From CAYXRK01 sp964467615 (lineage in GTDB: Bacteria; Hydrogenedentota; Hydrogenedentia; Hydrogenedentales; GCA-2746185), in assembly GCA_964467615.1 (NCBI GenBank), contig CAYXRK010000065.1, positions 1-23,181 on the forward strand: DNA of 23,181 bases, written 5' to 3'. A program made the position numbers and the translations under genes. How positions within the stretch are numbered: the stretch's first letter is position 1; each line of letters opens with the position of its first letter. The notes beneath the pieces were generated by a model that made no database searches, was not told where the DNA came from, and saw only the letters and a program-made list of their open reading frames with translations. This document shows positions 15,339 through 23,181 of this stretch, piece by piece.

Positions 15339-16919
15339 ATGATGTACAACTTGGCGGCGATTTTGGAGGACAACGTTCGGGAGCGTCCGAACAAGGAGGC
15401 GATTGTTTTTCAGTCGTTTCGGTTCACGTATACGCAGTTGAACGCGTTGGCGAACCAGGTTGCGAATGCGTTGCGGTCAATCGGGATCGAGCGCGGGGAC
15501 AAGGTCGCATTGTCGTGTCCGAACCTTCCGTATTTTCCGGCGATCTGGTTTGGGGTGCTCAAGACTGGTGCGACGCTCGTACCGCTGAGCGTGTTATTGA
15601 CGAAGCGCGAGATCGCGTACCACCTGTCGGATTCCGAATCGAAGGCGTACATCTGTTTCGAGGGCACGCCGGAACTTCCGATGGGGCAGGCGGGCCTGGC
15701 GGGGTTCGAGGAAGCGCCGAAATGCAAGCATATGTACGTCATCCCGACGATGCCCGGAGGGCCGTCTCCCTTCGACGGCGTCCCTACGTTCTTCGAGTTG
15801 ATCGGGGCGCAACCGGGAACGTTCGATACGGTGCAAGTGGAGCCGAACGACACGGCGCTGATCATTTACACGTCGGGCACGACGGGCCAGCCGAAAGGCG
15901 CGGAGTTGACGCATTCCAATCTCGCGATGAATTGCATGGTTGCGAGCCGATTGTTCGAATCGCGCGAGACGGACAAATCGCTGGCGGTGCTTCCGCTGTT
16001 TCATTCGTTCGGTATCTCCGTGATGGACTCGTGCATCTACATGGGCGGCACGATGGTGTTGCTGACGCGGTTCGAGTCGGGGACGGTGCTCAAGACGTTT
16101 CAGGACGAGGGCATCTCGGTGTTCGCCGGTGTACCTACGATGTATTGGGACCTGCTCAACCATCCCGACGCGGAGAAATACGATCTGAAAAAAATCGCGG
16201 ACACCCTGCGCATGTGCGTATCGGGCGGCGCGGCGCTGCCGGTCGAGGTGCTCAAGGGCTTCGAGGAACGGTTCAACACGGTGATTCTCGAAGGTTACGG
16301 CCTGTCGGAGACTTCGCCGACGGCGACGTTCAATCGTTCGGACCGTCCGAGGAAGATTGGATCGATCGGCCTGCCGATTTGGGGCGTCGAAGTGAAGATC
16401 GTTGACGACGATATGAACGACGTACCCGCCGGGAAGGAAGGCGAAATCGTCATCCGCGGTCACAATGTGATGAAGGGGTACTACAACCGGCCCGACGCGA
16501 ACCGCGAAGCGTTCAAGGGCGGCTGGTTTCACACGGGTGATATCGGGAAAGCCGACGAGGAGGGCTATTTCTACATCGTCGATCGGATGAAGGACATGAT
16601 CATCCGGGGCGGGTTCAATGTCTATCCGCGCGAACTCGAGGAAGTGCTACTCACGCATCCGGACGTATCGCTTGCCGCGGTGATCGGCGTACCGCACGAG
16701 GAGTACGGCGAAGAGGTGAAGGCGTATGTCGTGCCGAAGGCGGGCAAAACGCCGACACCGGAGGAGATCATCCGCTGGGGCAAAGAGCAGTTCGCGAAAT
16801 ATAAGTATCCGCGCGTCGTTGAAATCGTGCATGCGCTGCCCCTTGGCCCGACGGGCAAGATTCTCAAGAAGGAACTGCGCAAGATGGACGAAGACGCGCG
16901 CGCCAAGACGATTGCGTAA
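15339..16919 (+). CDS. Acyl-CoA ligase 2 (long-chain fatty-acid-CoA ligase type)
   Basis: Paralog of the preceding gene, 526 residues, collinear along its whole length. The P-loop YTSGTTGQPKG is at 177-187, EGYGLSETSP, GWFHTGD and KDMIIRGGFNVYPRELEE follow, and the catalytic lysine is in PTGKILK near residue 508. By eye more than half of the residues are identical to ligase 1, with the clearest differences in the acyl-pocket region between the P-loop and A5 (about 200-310), so the substrate range may differ. CGGAGG at 15323-15328 lies 10 bases before the first of two ATGs (15339 and 15342). It is followed after 32 bp by a small membrane protein gene. A tandem duplication is the simplest origin. 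Confidence 0.92.
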   Translation: MMYNLAAILEDNVRERPNKEAIVFQSFRFTYTQLNALANQVANALRSIGIERGDKVALSCPNLPYFPAIWFGVLKTGATLVPLSVLLTKREIAYHLSDSESKAYICFEGTPELPMGQAGLAGFEEAPKCKHMYVIPTMPGGPSPFDGVPTFFELIGAQPGTFDTVQVEPNDTALIIYTSGTTGQPKGAELTHSNLAMNCMVASRLFESRETDKSLAVLPLFHSFGISVMDSCIYMGGTMVLLTRFESGTVLKTFQDEGISVFAGVPTMYWDLLNHPDAEKYDLKKIADTLRMCVSGGAALPVEVLKGFEERFNTVILEGYGLSETSPTATFNRSDRPRKIGSIGLPIWGVEVKIVDDDMNDVPAGKEGEIVIRGHNVMKGYYNRPDANREAFKGGWFHTGDIGKADEEGYFYIVDRMKDMIIRGGFNVYPRELEEVLLTHPDVSLAAVIGVPHEEYGEEVKAYVVPKAGKTPTPEEIIRWGKEQFAKYKYPRVVEIVHALPLGPTGKILKKELRKMDEDARAKTIA

Positions 16920-16951
16920 CGAGACCAGCGCCCGTCGTTGGTGGCGATAGC

Positions 16952-17206
16952 ATGATTATCAGATACGCGCGGCGATTGGTCATTGCGGTGATCGGCGTGA
17001 CGGTCGTGTTGTTCGGCGTGCTCTTGCTGTTTATACCCGGGCCCGGGACCGTGGTGATCGCGGCGGGTGTCGCGGTGTTAGCGACGGAATTCATCTGGGC
17101 ACGGGTCCTTTTGAAGAGGATGAAGCATGAGACGATGCGCGCCGGACGGGCGGTGGGCATTTTCACGCCCGCGCCTACGGATAGGCCGCCCGACCCGGAC
17201 GGCTGA
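16952..17206 (+). CDS. Small PGPGW-type transmembrane protein
   Basis: Protein of 84 residues with two hydrophobic stretches (about 8-28 and 33-47) joined by the motif FIPGPGTVVI, the hallmark of the putative transmembrane PGPGW family; the terminal Trp of that motif is replaced by Thr-Val. A basic helix (ARVLLKRMKHE) and a proline-rich tail follow. No function is established for the family. It sits 32 bp after ligase 2 and 3 bp before the kinase fusion gene, so it is probably cotranscribed with both. Confidence 0.75.
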   Translation: MIIRYARRLVIAVIGVTVVLFGVLLLFIPGPGTVVIAAGVAVLATEFIWARVLLKRMKHETMRAGRAVGIFTPAPTDRPPDPDG

Positions 17207-17233
17207 GGCGTGCGCGCGCCGCGGCGTGGACCT

Positions 17234-18781
17234 ATGGCGGAGCTTGCCCAGCTTGTGGCCGCGATGTCGCGCCCCGAGTTTTATTCGCACCCCGTGAGGC
17301 CGCCGATTCAGGTACGCCAGACGCACATTTCCTACGTATTTCTGACGGGTGATTTCGCGTACAAGATCAAGAAGCCCGTCGATTTCGGGTTCCTCGATTT
17401 TTCTACGTTGGAGCAACGGCGGCACTTCTGCGAAGAGGAACTACGGCTGAACCGGATTTTCGCGCCGGCGCTCTACGTCGACGTGCTCCCGATTTACAAA
17501 CGGACCGCGCAATTCTCGTTCTCACCCGCCGTCGATTCGGATATCGTCGAGTATGCGCTTCGGATGCGGCAGTTTCGCGAGGAGGACTTGTGGGAGAACG
17601 TCTTCGATCGCGGCGGGCTTGGGGATTCGCACGTCACCGAAATCACGGGAGTGCTCGTGCAATTGCATGCGAAGGCCCGCGCGGACGAGTACGTTGCACA
17701 ATTCGGCGCGCCGCGTCTTGTGCGGAAGGTCGCGGAGGAAACATTTCTCCAAGTAAGCCGAAACGTTGGACACCTGCGCAATGCGGACTTCTTAAGACCG
17801 GCCGAGGCGTTTGCCGAGCGTTTTTTGCAGGTGCACGCGGGACTGTTTCAGCGGCGGGTGAATGAGAAACGTATTCGCGAGTGCCATGGCGATTTACACC
17901 TGCGAAACATATGTTTCTTTGAGGGGGCCATACAGTTATTCGACCGGATTGAATTCAACGAAGAGTTCCGAAATATCGACGTGGTTTACGATCTGGCGTT
18001 CCTGGTGATGGATCTTGCCGACCGGGGACGACGGGACCTGGCGAACCTGCTGTGGAATACGTATGTCGAGGAATCAGGCGACTATGAGGGCGCGCTCCTG
18101 ATGCGGTTTTACGCGATGATGCGGGCGCTCATCCGCGTGAAGGTCTTGTTGCTGCAGTATCGCGAGCCGGAAACGCCGGAAGCGCTGCGGCCGCGTCTGC
18201 GAGAGGAGGCGGAACGGTACCTGGCGTTGGCGCACGGCTACGCTGTCCGGGGGCGCGGACACGTTATCGTCATGTGCGGGCTTTCGGGTGCGGGCAAAAG
18301 CATCGTGGCGATGCAGATCGCGCGGCGTATCGACGCATTGCGGATCCGATCGGACGCGGTGCGCAAACACATGGCGGGCATTGGGCTTCGCGAGACGCGA
18401 GACGAGCTCTATTCGCCGGAGATGACGGAGCGCGTGTATGGCCGGCTTACCGAGATTGCGATACCCTTGGCGCGCGAGGGTACACCTGTCGTGCTCGACG
18501 CAACATTTGCAAGCGCGGAACTCCGGGGCCAGGTCCGCAATGCGTGCAACGCGGCGGACCTTCGATGCACGGTTGTATTTTGCGAGGCGGACGCCGATAC
18601 GTTGAGGGATCGATTGGCGAGTCGCCGGGGGGATGTATCGGACGCGGGGGAGTCGTTATTGGAGCGACAGATGCCCGAGTTTGAGCGGCCCAGCGAAGGC
18701 GAAGAGGCGGAGGTCATCCGTCTCGATACGGCGCGCGGCGTGAACTATGCGCGGCTGGCGCGGTCGTTGGGAGGTGATTGA
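17234..18781 (+). CDS. APH-fold kinase fused to a P-loop kinase/ATPase
   Basis: Two-domain cytoplasmic protein of 515 residues. The N-terminal half is an aminoglycoside-phosphotransferase-like fold with the conserved opening THISYVFLTGDFAYKIKKPVDFGFLDF (about 30-56), the Brenner motif CHGDLHLRN (217-225, catalytic D220) and the metal site FDRIEF (D237). The C-terminal half is an AAA_33-type P-loop kinase with Walker A GLSGAGKS (349-356) and a second acidic site VVLDATF. This is a known fusion family of unknown substrate, usually listed as a bifunctional aminoglycoside phosphotransferase/ATP-binding protein; genuine antibiotic resistance is unlikely. A GTG at 17210, 3 bp after the previous stop, is an alternative start adding eight non-conserved residues. 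Confidence 0.88.
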   Translation: MAELAQLVAAMSRPEFYSHPVRPPIQVRQTHISYVFLTGDFAYKIKKPVDFGFLDFSTLEQRRHFCEEELRLNRIFAPALYVDVLPIYKRTAQFSFSPAVDSDIVEYALRMRQFREEDLWENVFDRGGLGDSHVTEITGVLVQLHAKARADEYVAQFGAPRLVRKVAEETFLQVSRNVGHLRNADFLRPAEAFAERFLQVHAGLFQRRVNEKRIRECHGDLHLRNICFFEGAIQLFDRIEFNEEFRNIDVVYDLAFLVMDLADRGRRDLANLLWNTYVEESGDYEGALLMRFYAMMRALIRVKVLLLQYREPETPEALRPRLREEAERYLALAHGYAVRGRGHVIVMCGLSGAGKSIVAMQIARRIDALRIRSDAVRKHMAGIGLRETRDELYSPEMTERVYGRLTEIAIPLAREGTPVVLDATFASAELRGQVRNACNAADLRCTVVFCEADADTLRDRLASRRGDVSDAGESLLERQMPEFERPSEGEEAEVIRLDTARGVNYARLARSLGGD

Positions 18782-18805
18782 TGCGCCTTGGTTCGCTTTC
18801 GCGGA

Positions 18806-18991
18806 TCAGTTGACCACACCCGGCGCGAGATTGATCGGACCGGGTTGTAAATACAATTCGATCGCCTCGCGGATGTTTGCCAAGGCGTCTTCTTCCGTGG
18901 ATCCTGCTGATACGCATCCGGGCAATTCAGGGCACCATGCCGCGAAATCACCGGTCTCCGCATCGCGTTCCGACACAATACGCCAATTCAC
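18806..18991 (-). CDS. HicB-like antitoxin, orphan
   Basis: Small protein of 61 residues with the HicB fold signature: an N-terminal strand VNWRIVSERD, then GDFAAWCPELPGCVSAGSTEEDALANIREAIELYL. This domain binds the HicA mRNA interferase in two-gene systems. I place the start at GTG 18991 because GGAGG (19000-19004) lies 8 bases upstream; the longer frame from GTG 19006 would consume that site. The C-terminus is short and has no helix-turn-helix or ribbon-helix-helix domain. No HicA-like frame lies on either side: the kinase gene ends 24 bp away and only 92 bp separate it from the next gene. Orphan HicB-like proteins of this kind are common and may have roles outside toxin-antitoxin pairs. 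Confidence 0.78.
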   Translation of the reverse strand: MNWRIVSERDAETGDFAAWCPELPGCVSAGSTEEDALANIREAIELYLQPGPINLAPGVVN

Positions 18992-18999
18992 GGGTAACG

Positions 19000-19004
19000 C
19001 CTCC
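19000..19004 (-). promoter_or_regulatory. Ribosome binding site deciding the HicB-like start
   Basis: GGAGG on the minus strand with an 8-base spacer to GTG 18991. It argues against the upstream GTG 19006. Confidence 0.55.
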
Positions 19005-19083
19005 ACACTCCCATCGTGACGATAGTATCGTTCCTTCTAGTCCACATCGGCAACCTCATGCGAATCGAATGATGCCCCGCGAG

Positions 19084-20769
19084 TCAGGCCGTTTTCATGG
19101 CTGCGGCGGATTGGAGGCCGAATTGTTCGATTCCGAGTTCGCGCAATTTGAATTTTTGGACTTTTCCGGTGACGGTGAGCGGAAATTCTTCGAGGAATAC
19201 GATGTGGTTGGGGATCTTGTAGTGGGCGATGCGCTCTTTGCAAAACGCACGGACTTCGTCTTCGGTGAGGGTGACCGATGGCTTGGGAACGATCCATGCG
19301 GAGACCTGTTCGCCGAGGCGTTCGTCGGGAAGTCCGACGACTTGGACGTCTTGAATCATTGAATGCGTGAGCAGGAACTCCTCGATCTCGCGCGGGTAGA
19401 CGTTTTCGCCGCCGCGGATGATCATGTCCTTGATGCGGCCGGTGATTTTGTAGTTGCCGCCGGGGACTTCGGTGGCGAGGTCGCCGGTGTGGAGCCAACC
19501 GTCGCGGTCAATCGCGGCGGCGGTGGCTTCGGGCATGTTGTAATAGCCGAGCATGACGTTCTCGCCGCGTGCCCAGAGTTCGCCTTGTTGGCCGGGGGGT
19601 GCGTCGGTTCGGGTGTCGGGATCGACGATGCGCACCTCAACGCCGGGGAGCGCGGAGCCGACGGTGCTCACTCGCGTTTCGAGCGAGTCGGTGGTGCGGC
19701 TTTGCGTGATGACGGGCGAGGCCTCGGTCTGGCCGAAGGCGATCGTCATCTCGGTCAGATTCATTTCATCGATCACCCGCTTCATCAACTCGACGGGACA
19801 TGGGCTTCCGGCCATGATCCCGGTGCGCAACGAGCCAAGTCGGTATTGCTTGAAACTCGGATGATTCACCTGCGCGTTGAACATGGTGGGGACGCCGTAG
19901 AGCGCGGTGCACTTTTCCGCCTCGACGGCCTTGAGCGTCGCTTCCGGTTCGAATGATTCCGCGGGGACGACCATCGCGGCGCCGTAGACCGCGCAACACA
20001 AGGTGCCCATGACGCAGCCGAAGCAGTGGTAAAAGGGGACGGGGATGCAGAGGCGATCGTTCTCGGTGAAGTTCTGGCGTTGGCCAGCATAGAAGGCGTT
20101 CGTCAATAGATTGCGGTGCGAGAGCATCGCGCCTTTCGGCGCGCCGGTCGTGCCGGAGGTGTACTGGATGTTGACGGGATCATTCGGATTCACGGCGTAG
20201 GCCATTTCGGCGATTGCGTTTCTGGCGACGGCATTGCCGCGTTCGAGAAACGCCGGCCACGCGAAGATGCCCGGCACGGACGTTCGCGCCTTGATGGAGA
20301 CCACGTGACGCAACGCGGGGAACTCGCAGCTGACTAGGATACTGCCCGGATCAATGGACCGAAGTTCCGGGACGACTTCCGCCGTCATCGCCTCGTAATC
20401 GGAGGTCTTGTGCGAGTCGGTGATGACCAGCACCTGAATGTCAGCCTGTTTGAGAATGTAGGCGATCTCGTGTTTGCGGTACGCGGGATTGACATTGACG
20501 AGCACGGCCCCGATGGCGCCGGTGGCGAACTGGGCGAGAATCCACTCCGGCCAGTTGGTGGCCCAGATTCCGACGTGATCGCCCTTGCCTACGCCGAGGG
20601 CGGCGAAGGCGCGGGCAGTCCGAGCGACTTGGTCCGCGAATTCGGACCACGACCATCGCAACCCAAGCTGAGGGAAGACCACAGCGTCGTGACTCGGAAA
20701 GCGTTCCGCTGTACGAGCGAGGACTTGAGGGAAGGTCAAGCCTTGTATCCAGGGTGGAGATTGCGGCAT
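19084..20769 (-). CDS. Acyl-CoA ligase 3 (ACSF2-like, medium-chain type)
   Basis: AMP-forming ligase of 561 residues, only distantly related to the two tandem ligases. It shows the P-loop QYTSGTTGAPKG (202-213), AFGQTEASPV as A5, GWLHTGD, KDMIIRGGENVYPREIEE and the catalytic lysine in TVTGKVQKFKLRE near the C-terminus. The PFYHCFGCVMG and IMAGSPCPVELMK stretches resemble the ACSF2/YngI group, which prefers medium-chain fatty acids; the real substrate is not known. It begins with ATG 20769 after a weak AGAGA, has its own promoter, and is divergent from the Ser/Thr kinase. Its GC-rich codon use matches its neighbours, so there is no sign of recent transfer. Confidence 0.92.
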   Translation of the reverse strand: MPQSPPWIQGLTFPQVLARTAERFPSHDAVVFPQLGLRWSWSEFADQVARTARAFAALGVGKGDHVGIWATNWPEWILAQFATGAIGAVLVNVNPAYRKHEIAYILKQADIQVLVITDSHKTSDYEAMTAEVVPELRSIDPGSILVSCEFPALRHVVSIKARTSVPGIFAWPAFLERGNAVARNAIAEMAYAVNPNDPVNIQYTSGTTGAPKGAMLSHRNLLTNAFYAGQRQNFTENDRLCIPVPFYHCFGCVMGTLCCAVYGAAMVVPAESFEPEATLKAVEAEKCTALYGVPTMFNAQVNHPSFKQYRLGSLRTGIMAGSPCPVELMKRVIDEMNLTEMTIAFGQTEASPVITQSRTTDSLETRVSTVGSALPGVEVRIVDPDTRTDAPPGQQGELWARGENVMLGYYNMPEATAAAIDRDGWLHTGDLATEVPGGNYKITGRIKDMIIRGGENVYPREIEEFLLTHSMIQDVQVVGLPDERLGEQVSAWIVPKPSVTLTEDEVRAFCKERIAHYKIPNHIVFLEEFPLTVTGKVQKFKLRELGIEQFGLQSAAAMKTA

Positions 20770-20799
20770 CGCGGAGGGTCTCTTTTCGACAGGGCCGCC

Positions 20800-20828
20800 A
20801 TTTTAGTCGAGCGCGGTCGTCGCGGCAA
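20800..20828 (-). promoter_or_regulatory. Predicted promoter of acyl-CoA ligase 3
   Basis: On the minus strand TTGCCG (20823-20828), a 17-base spacer and TAAAAT (20800-20805), which matches the -10 consensus at five of six positions, about 30 bases before the ATG. Confidence 0.5.
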
Positions 20829-20979
20829 AGGGAACTACGGGGAGAGTGCGCGCGTCTGGGCCCGGTTGACGCTTCGCGTCTTGAAGTTTGTCCCGCCAGT
20901 ATGATGGTATACACGCTTGATCAGTTGACTATTGCTTAGAAGCGGCGCGGCAGGCCGCGCGTCGCGAGCGGAACCGAAG

Positions 20980-23181
20980 ATGACCGAGAGCCTCTCTTGT
21001 GTGACGTGCGGCCGGCCCTTGCCCAAGGACGCGCCGAGCGGTCAGTGCCCTCCGTGCCTTCTCGCGCTGGCGATGTCGCCTCCGCCCGAGATCTCCAGTG
21101 GGGAGCAGCGCGGCCTGCTCTTTGCCCTCTTCGCGTTGCGGCTCGGCTTGTTGGATGCCGCTGCGTTGCGGCGGCATAGCGAGGTCCCTGGCGGACCGGA
21201 CGCCCCGAAAGTCGCCGCAGTGATGGCGGAGCAGAAGGTCCTTCACCGGGCGGATCGCCAGTTGGCCGACGAACTCGTCTCGCTGACTACGGACCATTTT
21301 GACGGCGACGAGGCCCTGGCGTTCGAGTCGTTAGGAGGATGGCCCGCGCTGCAACGATTGTGGGCCCACTACGACGCTGACCCGCAGGCCGATCGCTCGG
21401 GCGTGGTGTCGGAGAGCGCAGAGGCCTTGCCGACGCTAAAGAGCCTGCGGTATTCGACCGTGCGAGAGTTGCCTGGCCGCTACACGGGGCCGCGCGAACA
21501 GAGCCGCGGCGGCATGGGCCGGGTATTCTTCGTACAGGACGAATACTTGGATCGAGAAGTAGCGTTGAAAGAGTTGATTCCCTTAGACGAGATGGCCCCG
21601 GCGGCCGCCCTGGACGATCATTCCGGATCGGTCGCGGCGCAGATGGTTTCGCGGTTTTTGCGGGAAGCGCGCCTGACCGGGCGTCTCGAACATCCGTCAA
21701 TTGTTCCGGTGTACGAACTTGGTCGCCGCAGCAATGGCTCGCTCTACTACACGATGAAGTTGGTGCGGGGCCGCACGCTCGAACAGGCGCTCCAAGGCGC
21801 TGCAACGCTGAAAGATCGACTCGAACTGTTGCCCCACTTTCTCGACCTTTGTCAGGCCGTCGGATATGCGCACAGCAAGAACGTAATTCATCGCGATATC
21901 AAGCCTTCCAATGTGATGATCGGAGAATTTGGCGAGACGGTCATCATCGACTGGGGCTTGGCAAAGGTCGTGGGCGGGGACGAGCAATCCGGGTCGAGTA
22001 CGTCCGAATCCGCGGAAGAAAACACGCCCGCGGCGACCATGGTGGGGACCCGTCTCGGCACTCCGCGTTACATGTCGCCGGAGCAAGCGTCCGGATTTAC
22101 CGACGAAGTCGATCAACGTTCGGACGTGTTCGCCCTCGGCATCGTGCTGTACGAGCTGTTGACGGGCCAGGTACCGTTAGACGGCGAGGTGACGGAAGAA
22201 ATCTTCCATCAAATTCATAACGAGAAGCCAGTTCCGGTTTTTCAAATCGAGCGCGGCGCTCCGCCGGAACTAGCGGTCATCTGTTCTCACGCGATGCGGA
22301 AGAACCCGAAAGATCGCTATCAGAACGCGAAGGACCTCGCTGACGAAATCCAGCGGTTCATGACGGGGGCGACCGTTCGGTCGTATATCTATTCGCCAGG
22401 GGAACTTCTAGGGCGCTTTTATGTTCAGCATCGAACGTTGATGAATGCAGCGGCCGCGACTGCGGTGGCGGCACTCGTGTTGGGGTCCTTTTCGTATTGG
22501 AACATCGGCACTGCGCGTGATGAGGCCGTGAGCGCCAAGATCGACGCGCTCGAGGCGCTCGACTCGGCGACAATTGCGCGACGCCAAGCGGAAACGTCGC
22601 GCGCCGTGATGGAGCATGCACTCGCGCAGGCCGATACGGACCGGCGAAGCGCGGAGTCCGCGCAGTACGTCAATGGAATCGCACTGGCCCGCATCAGTAT
22701 CGACGAGGGGAAACTGGTAAAGGCCCGCGAAAATCTCGACAAACTGCCGACGGCATACCGCAAATGGGAGTGGAATTATCTTGCCGCGCTTGCGTGGCCG
22801 AGGACGAATGTTGGCCCGGGCGAGACGCCGGATTCCGGCGCGGATGAACAGTCCGCAGTCGATGCGTGGGACGGCGCGCACGCGAACTCAGTGCTGACGA
22901 TTAGCGCGCACGAGGCCGAAGTGACGGGCGTGGACTTTAGCGCCGACGGAAGGCGGCTGGCGACGAAGTCGATCGACGGTACGGCGCGAATCTGGGACGC
23001 GGCGACGGGAACGATGTTGGCGGCGATCGAGGGATCCGATGGTAATTACGGGCCCGCGTTGTTCCTCGACGGAGATCGTCACGTCGCGCGGAGCAAGGGG
23101 GCCAGCGGCGTCAGCGTTTGCGATGCGCAAACGGGGCGCGAGGTCGCGGTCCTTGAGGGCCACACGGAAGCCGCAATACCC
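20980..23181 (+). CDS. Ser/Thr protein kinase with TM segment and WD40 repeats, 3' end missing
   Basis: The frame is open from ATG 20980 to the window edge (734 residues). Order of parts: a zinc-ribbon-like CVTCGRP and CPPCLL pair (residues 7-27), a helical region (38-115), a Hanks-type kinase domain (about 165-460), a TM helix (about 488-508), a coiled-coil helix (510-590) and the first WD40 repeats (from about 640: SVLTISAHEAEVTGVDF, TARIWDAATG, VSVCDAQTG). Catalytic residues are intact: glycine loop RGGMGRVF (176-183), K197 (VALKEL), HRD at 304-306 in VIHRDIKPSNV, DWG at 324-326 in place of DFG, and the APE-equivalent SPE in RYMSPEQAS. The DWG form and WD40 C-terminus are typical of large kinase families in Planctomycetota-like bacteria. 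It is probably membrane anchored with WD40 repeats outside; the target is unknown. Confidence 0.9.
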   Translation, partial: MTESLSCVTCGRPLPKDAPSGQCPPCLLALAMSPPPEISSGEQRGLLFALFALRLGLLDAAALRRHSEVPGGPDAPKVAAVMAEQKVLHRADRQLADELVSLTTDHFDGDEALAFESLGGWPALQRLWAHYDADPQADRSGVVSESAEALPTLKSLRYSTVRELPGRYTGPREQSRGGMGRVFFVQDEYLDREVALKELIPLDEMAPAAALDDHSGSVAAQMVSRFLREARLTGRLEHPSIVPVYELGRRSNGSLYYTMKLVRGRTLEQALQGAATLKDRLELLPHFLDLCQAVGYAHSKNVIHRDIKPSNVMIGEFGETVIIDWGLAKVVGGDEQSGSSTSESAEENTPAATMVGTRLGTPRYMSPEQASGFTDEVDQRSDVFALGIVLYELLTGQVPLDGEVTEEIFHQIHNEKPVPVFQIERGAPPELAVICSHAMRKNPKDRYQNAKDLADEIQRFMTGATVRSYIYSPGELLGRFYVQHRTLMNAAAATAVAALVLGSFSYWNIGTARDEAVSAKIDALEALDSATIARRQAETSRAVMEHALAQADTDRRSAESAQYVNGIALARISIDEGKLVKARENLDKLPTAYRKWEWNYLAALAWPRTNVGPGETPDSGADEQSAVDAWDGAHANSVLTISAHEAEVTGVDFSADGRRLATKSIDGTARIWDAATGTMLAAIEGSDGNYGPALFLDGDRHVARSKGASGVSVCDAQTGREVAVLEGHTEAAIP

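Noticed and set aside
15329..16405. 358-residue plus-strand frame overlapping acyl-CoA ligase 2
   Set aside because: It is an out-of-frame reading of the ligase, whose own frame shows all ANL motifs.
17234..18781. Aminoglycoside resistance gene
   Set aside because: The APH-like fold is fused to a P-loop kinase and belongs to a widespread housekeeping-type family; nothing points to antibiotic modification.
18992..19083. Possible HicA toxin upstream of the HicB-like gene
   Set aside because: Only a 23-codon frame exists, with no HicA motif (no GxxxxR or conserved His), and the acyl-CoA ligase gene begins to occupy the DNA at 19084.

Overview
This is a GC-rich bacterial chromosome segment with tightly packed genes, frequent 4-bp ATGA overlaps, few clear Shine-Dalgarno sites and short degenerate tandem repeats in several intergenic gaps. 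The mix of genes suggests a deep-branching lineage of the Planctomycetota/Hydrogenedentota kind: a zinc-ribbon Ser/Thr kinase fused to a membrane segment and WD40 repeats, a pyruvoyl arginine decarboxylase beside a deoxyhypusine-synthase-like protein, and a PgpH-type HD protein. That placement is an inference, because no rRNA or other phylogenetic marker was compared.

Layout. 1-195 (-) is the edge of an unidentified gene whose 5' end is lost at a 7-bp repeat array. 176-730 has no convincing gene but holds several short repeats and a perfect palindrome. 731-9101 (-) is one long probable operon, transcribed from a good promoter at 9132-9160: eno, an ftsB/divIC-like gene, phoH, pgpH-like, ybeY, and two CNNM/CorC-type CBS membrane proteins. 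It joins the eno-ftsB pair of proteobacteria to the phoH-(pgpH)-ybeY-corC block known in many phyla, so it couples glycolysis, division, c-di-AMP turnover (predicted), rRNA maturation and ion transport. 9148-9238 is a 12-unit heptanucleotide array that supplies the -35 box of the eno promoter.

9298-10635 (+) carries a CYTH-domain phosphatase-type protein and a family 2 glycosyltransferase. 10642-13385 (-) is a complete three-gene polyamine module: pyruvoyl arginine decarboxylase, a SpeY/deoxyhypusine-synthase-like enzyme and an agmatinase-family ureohydrolase. The gene set fits a route arginine -> agmatine -> 1,9-bis(guanidino)-5-aza-nonane -> homospermidine and is the most interesting system in the window.

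13630-18781 (+) holds two tandem paralogous acyl-CoA ligases separated by a long AT-rich hairpin, a small PGPGW-type membrane protein, and an APH-fold/P-loop kinase fusion. 18806-18991 (-) is an orphan HicB-like antitoxin. 19084-20769 (-) is a third, more distant acyl-CoA ligase with its own promoter. 20980-23181 (+) is a Ser/Thr kinase-WD40 protein cut by the window end. No tRNA, rRNA, CRISPR array or insertion sequence was seen.
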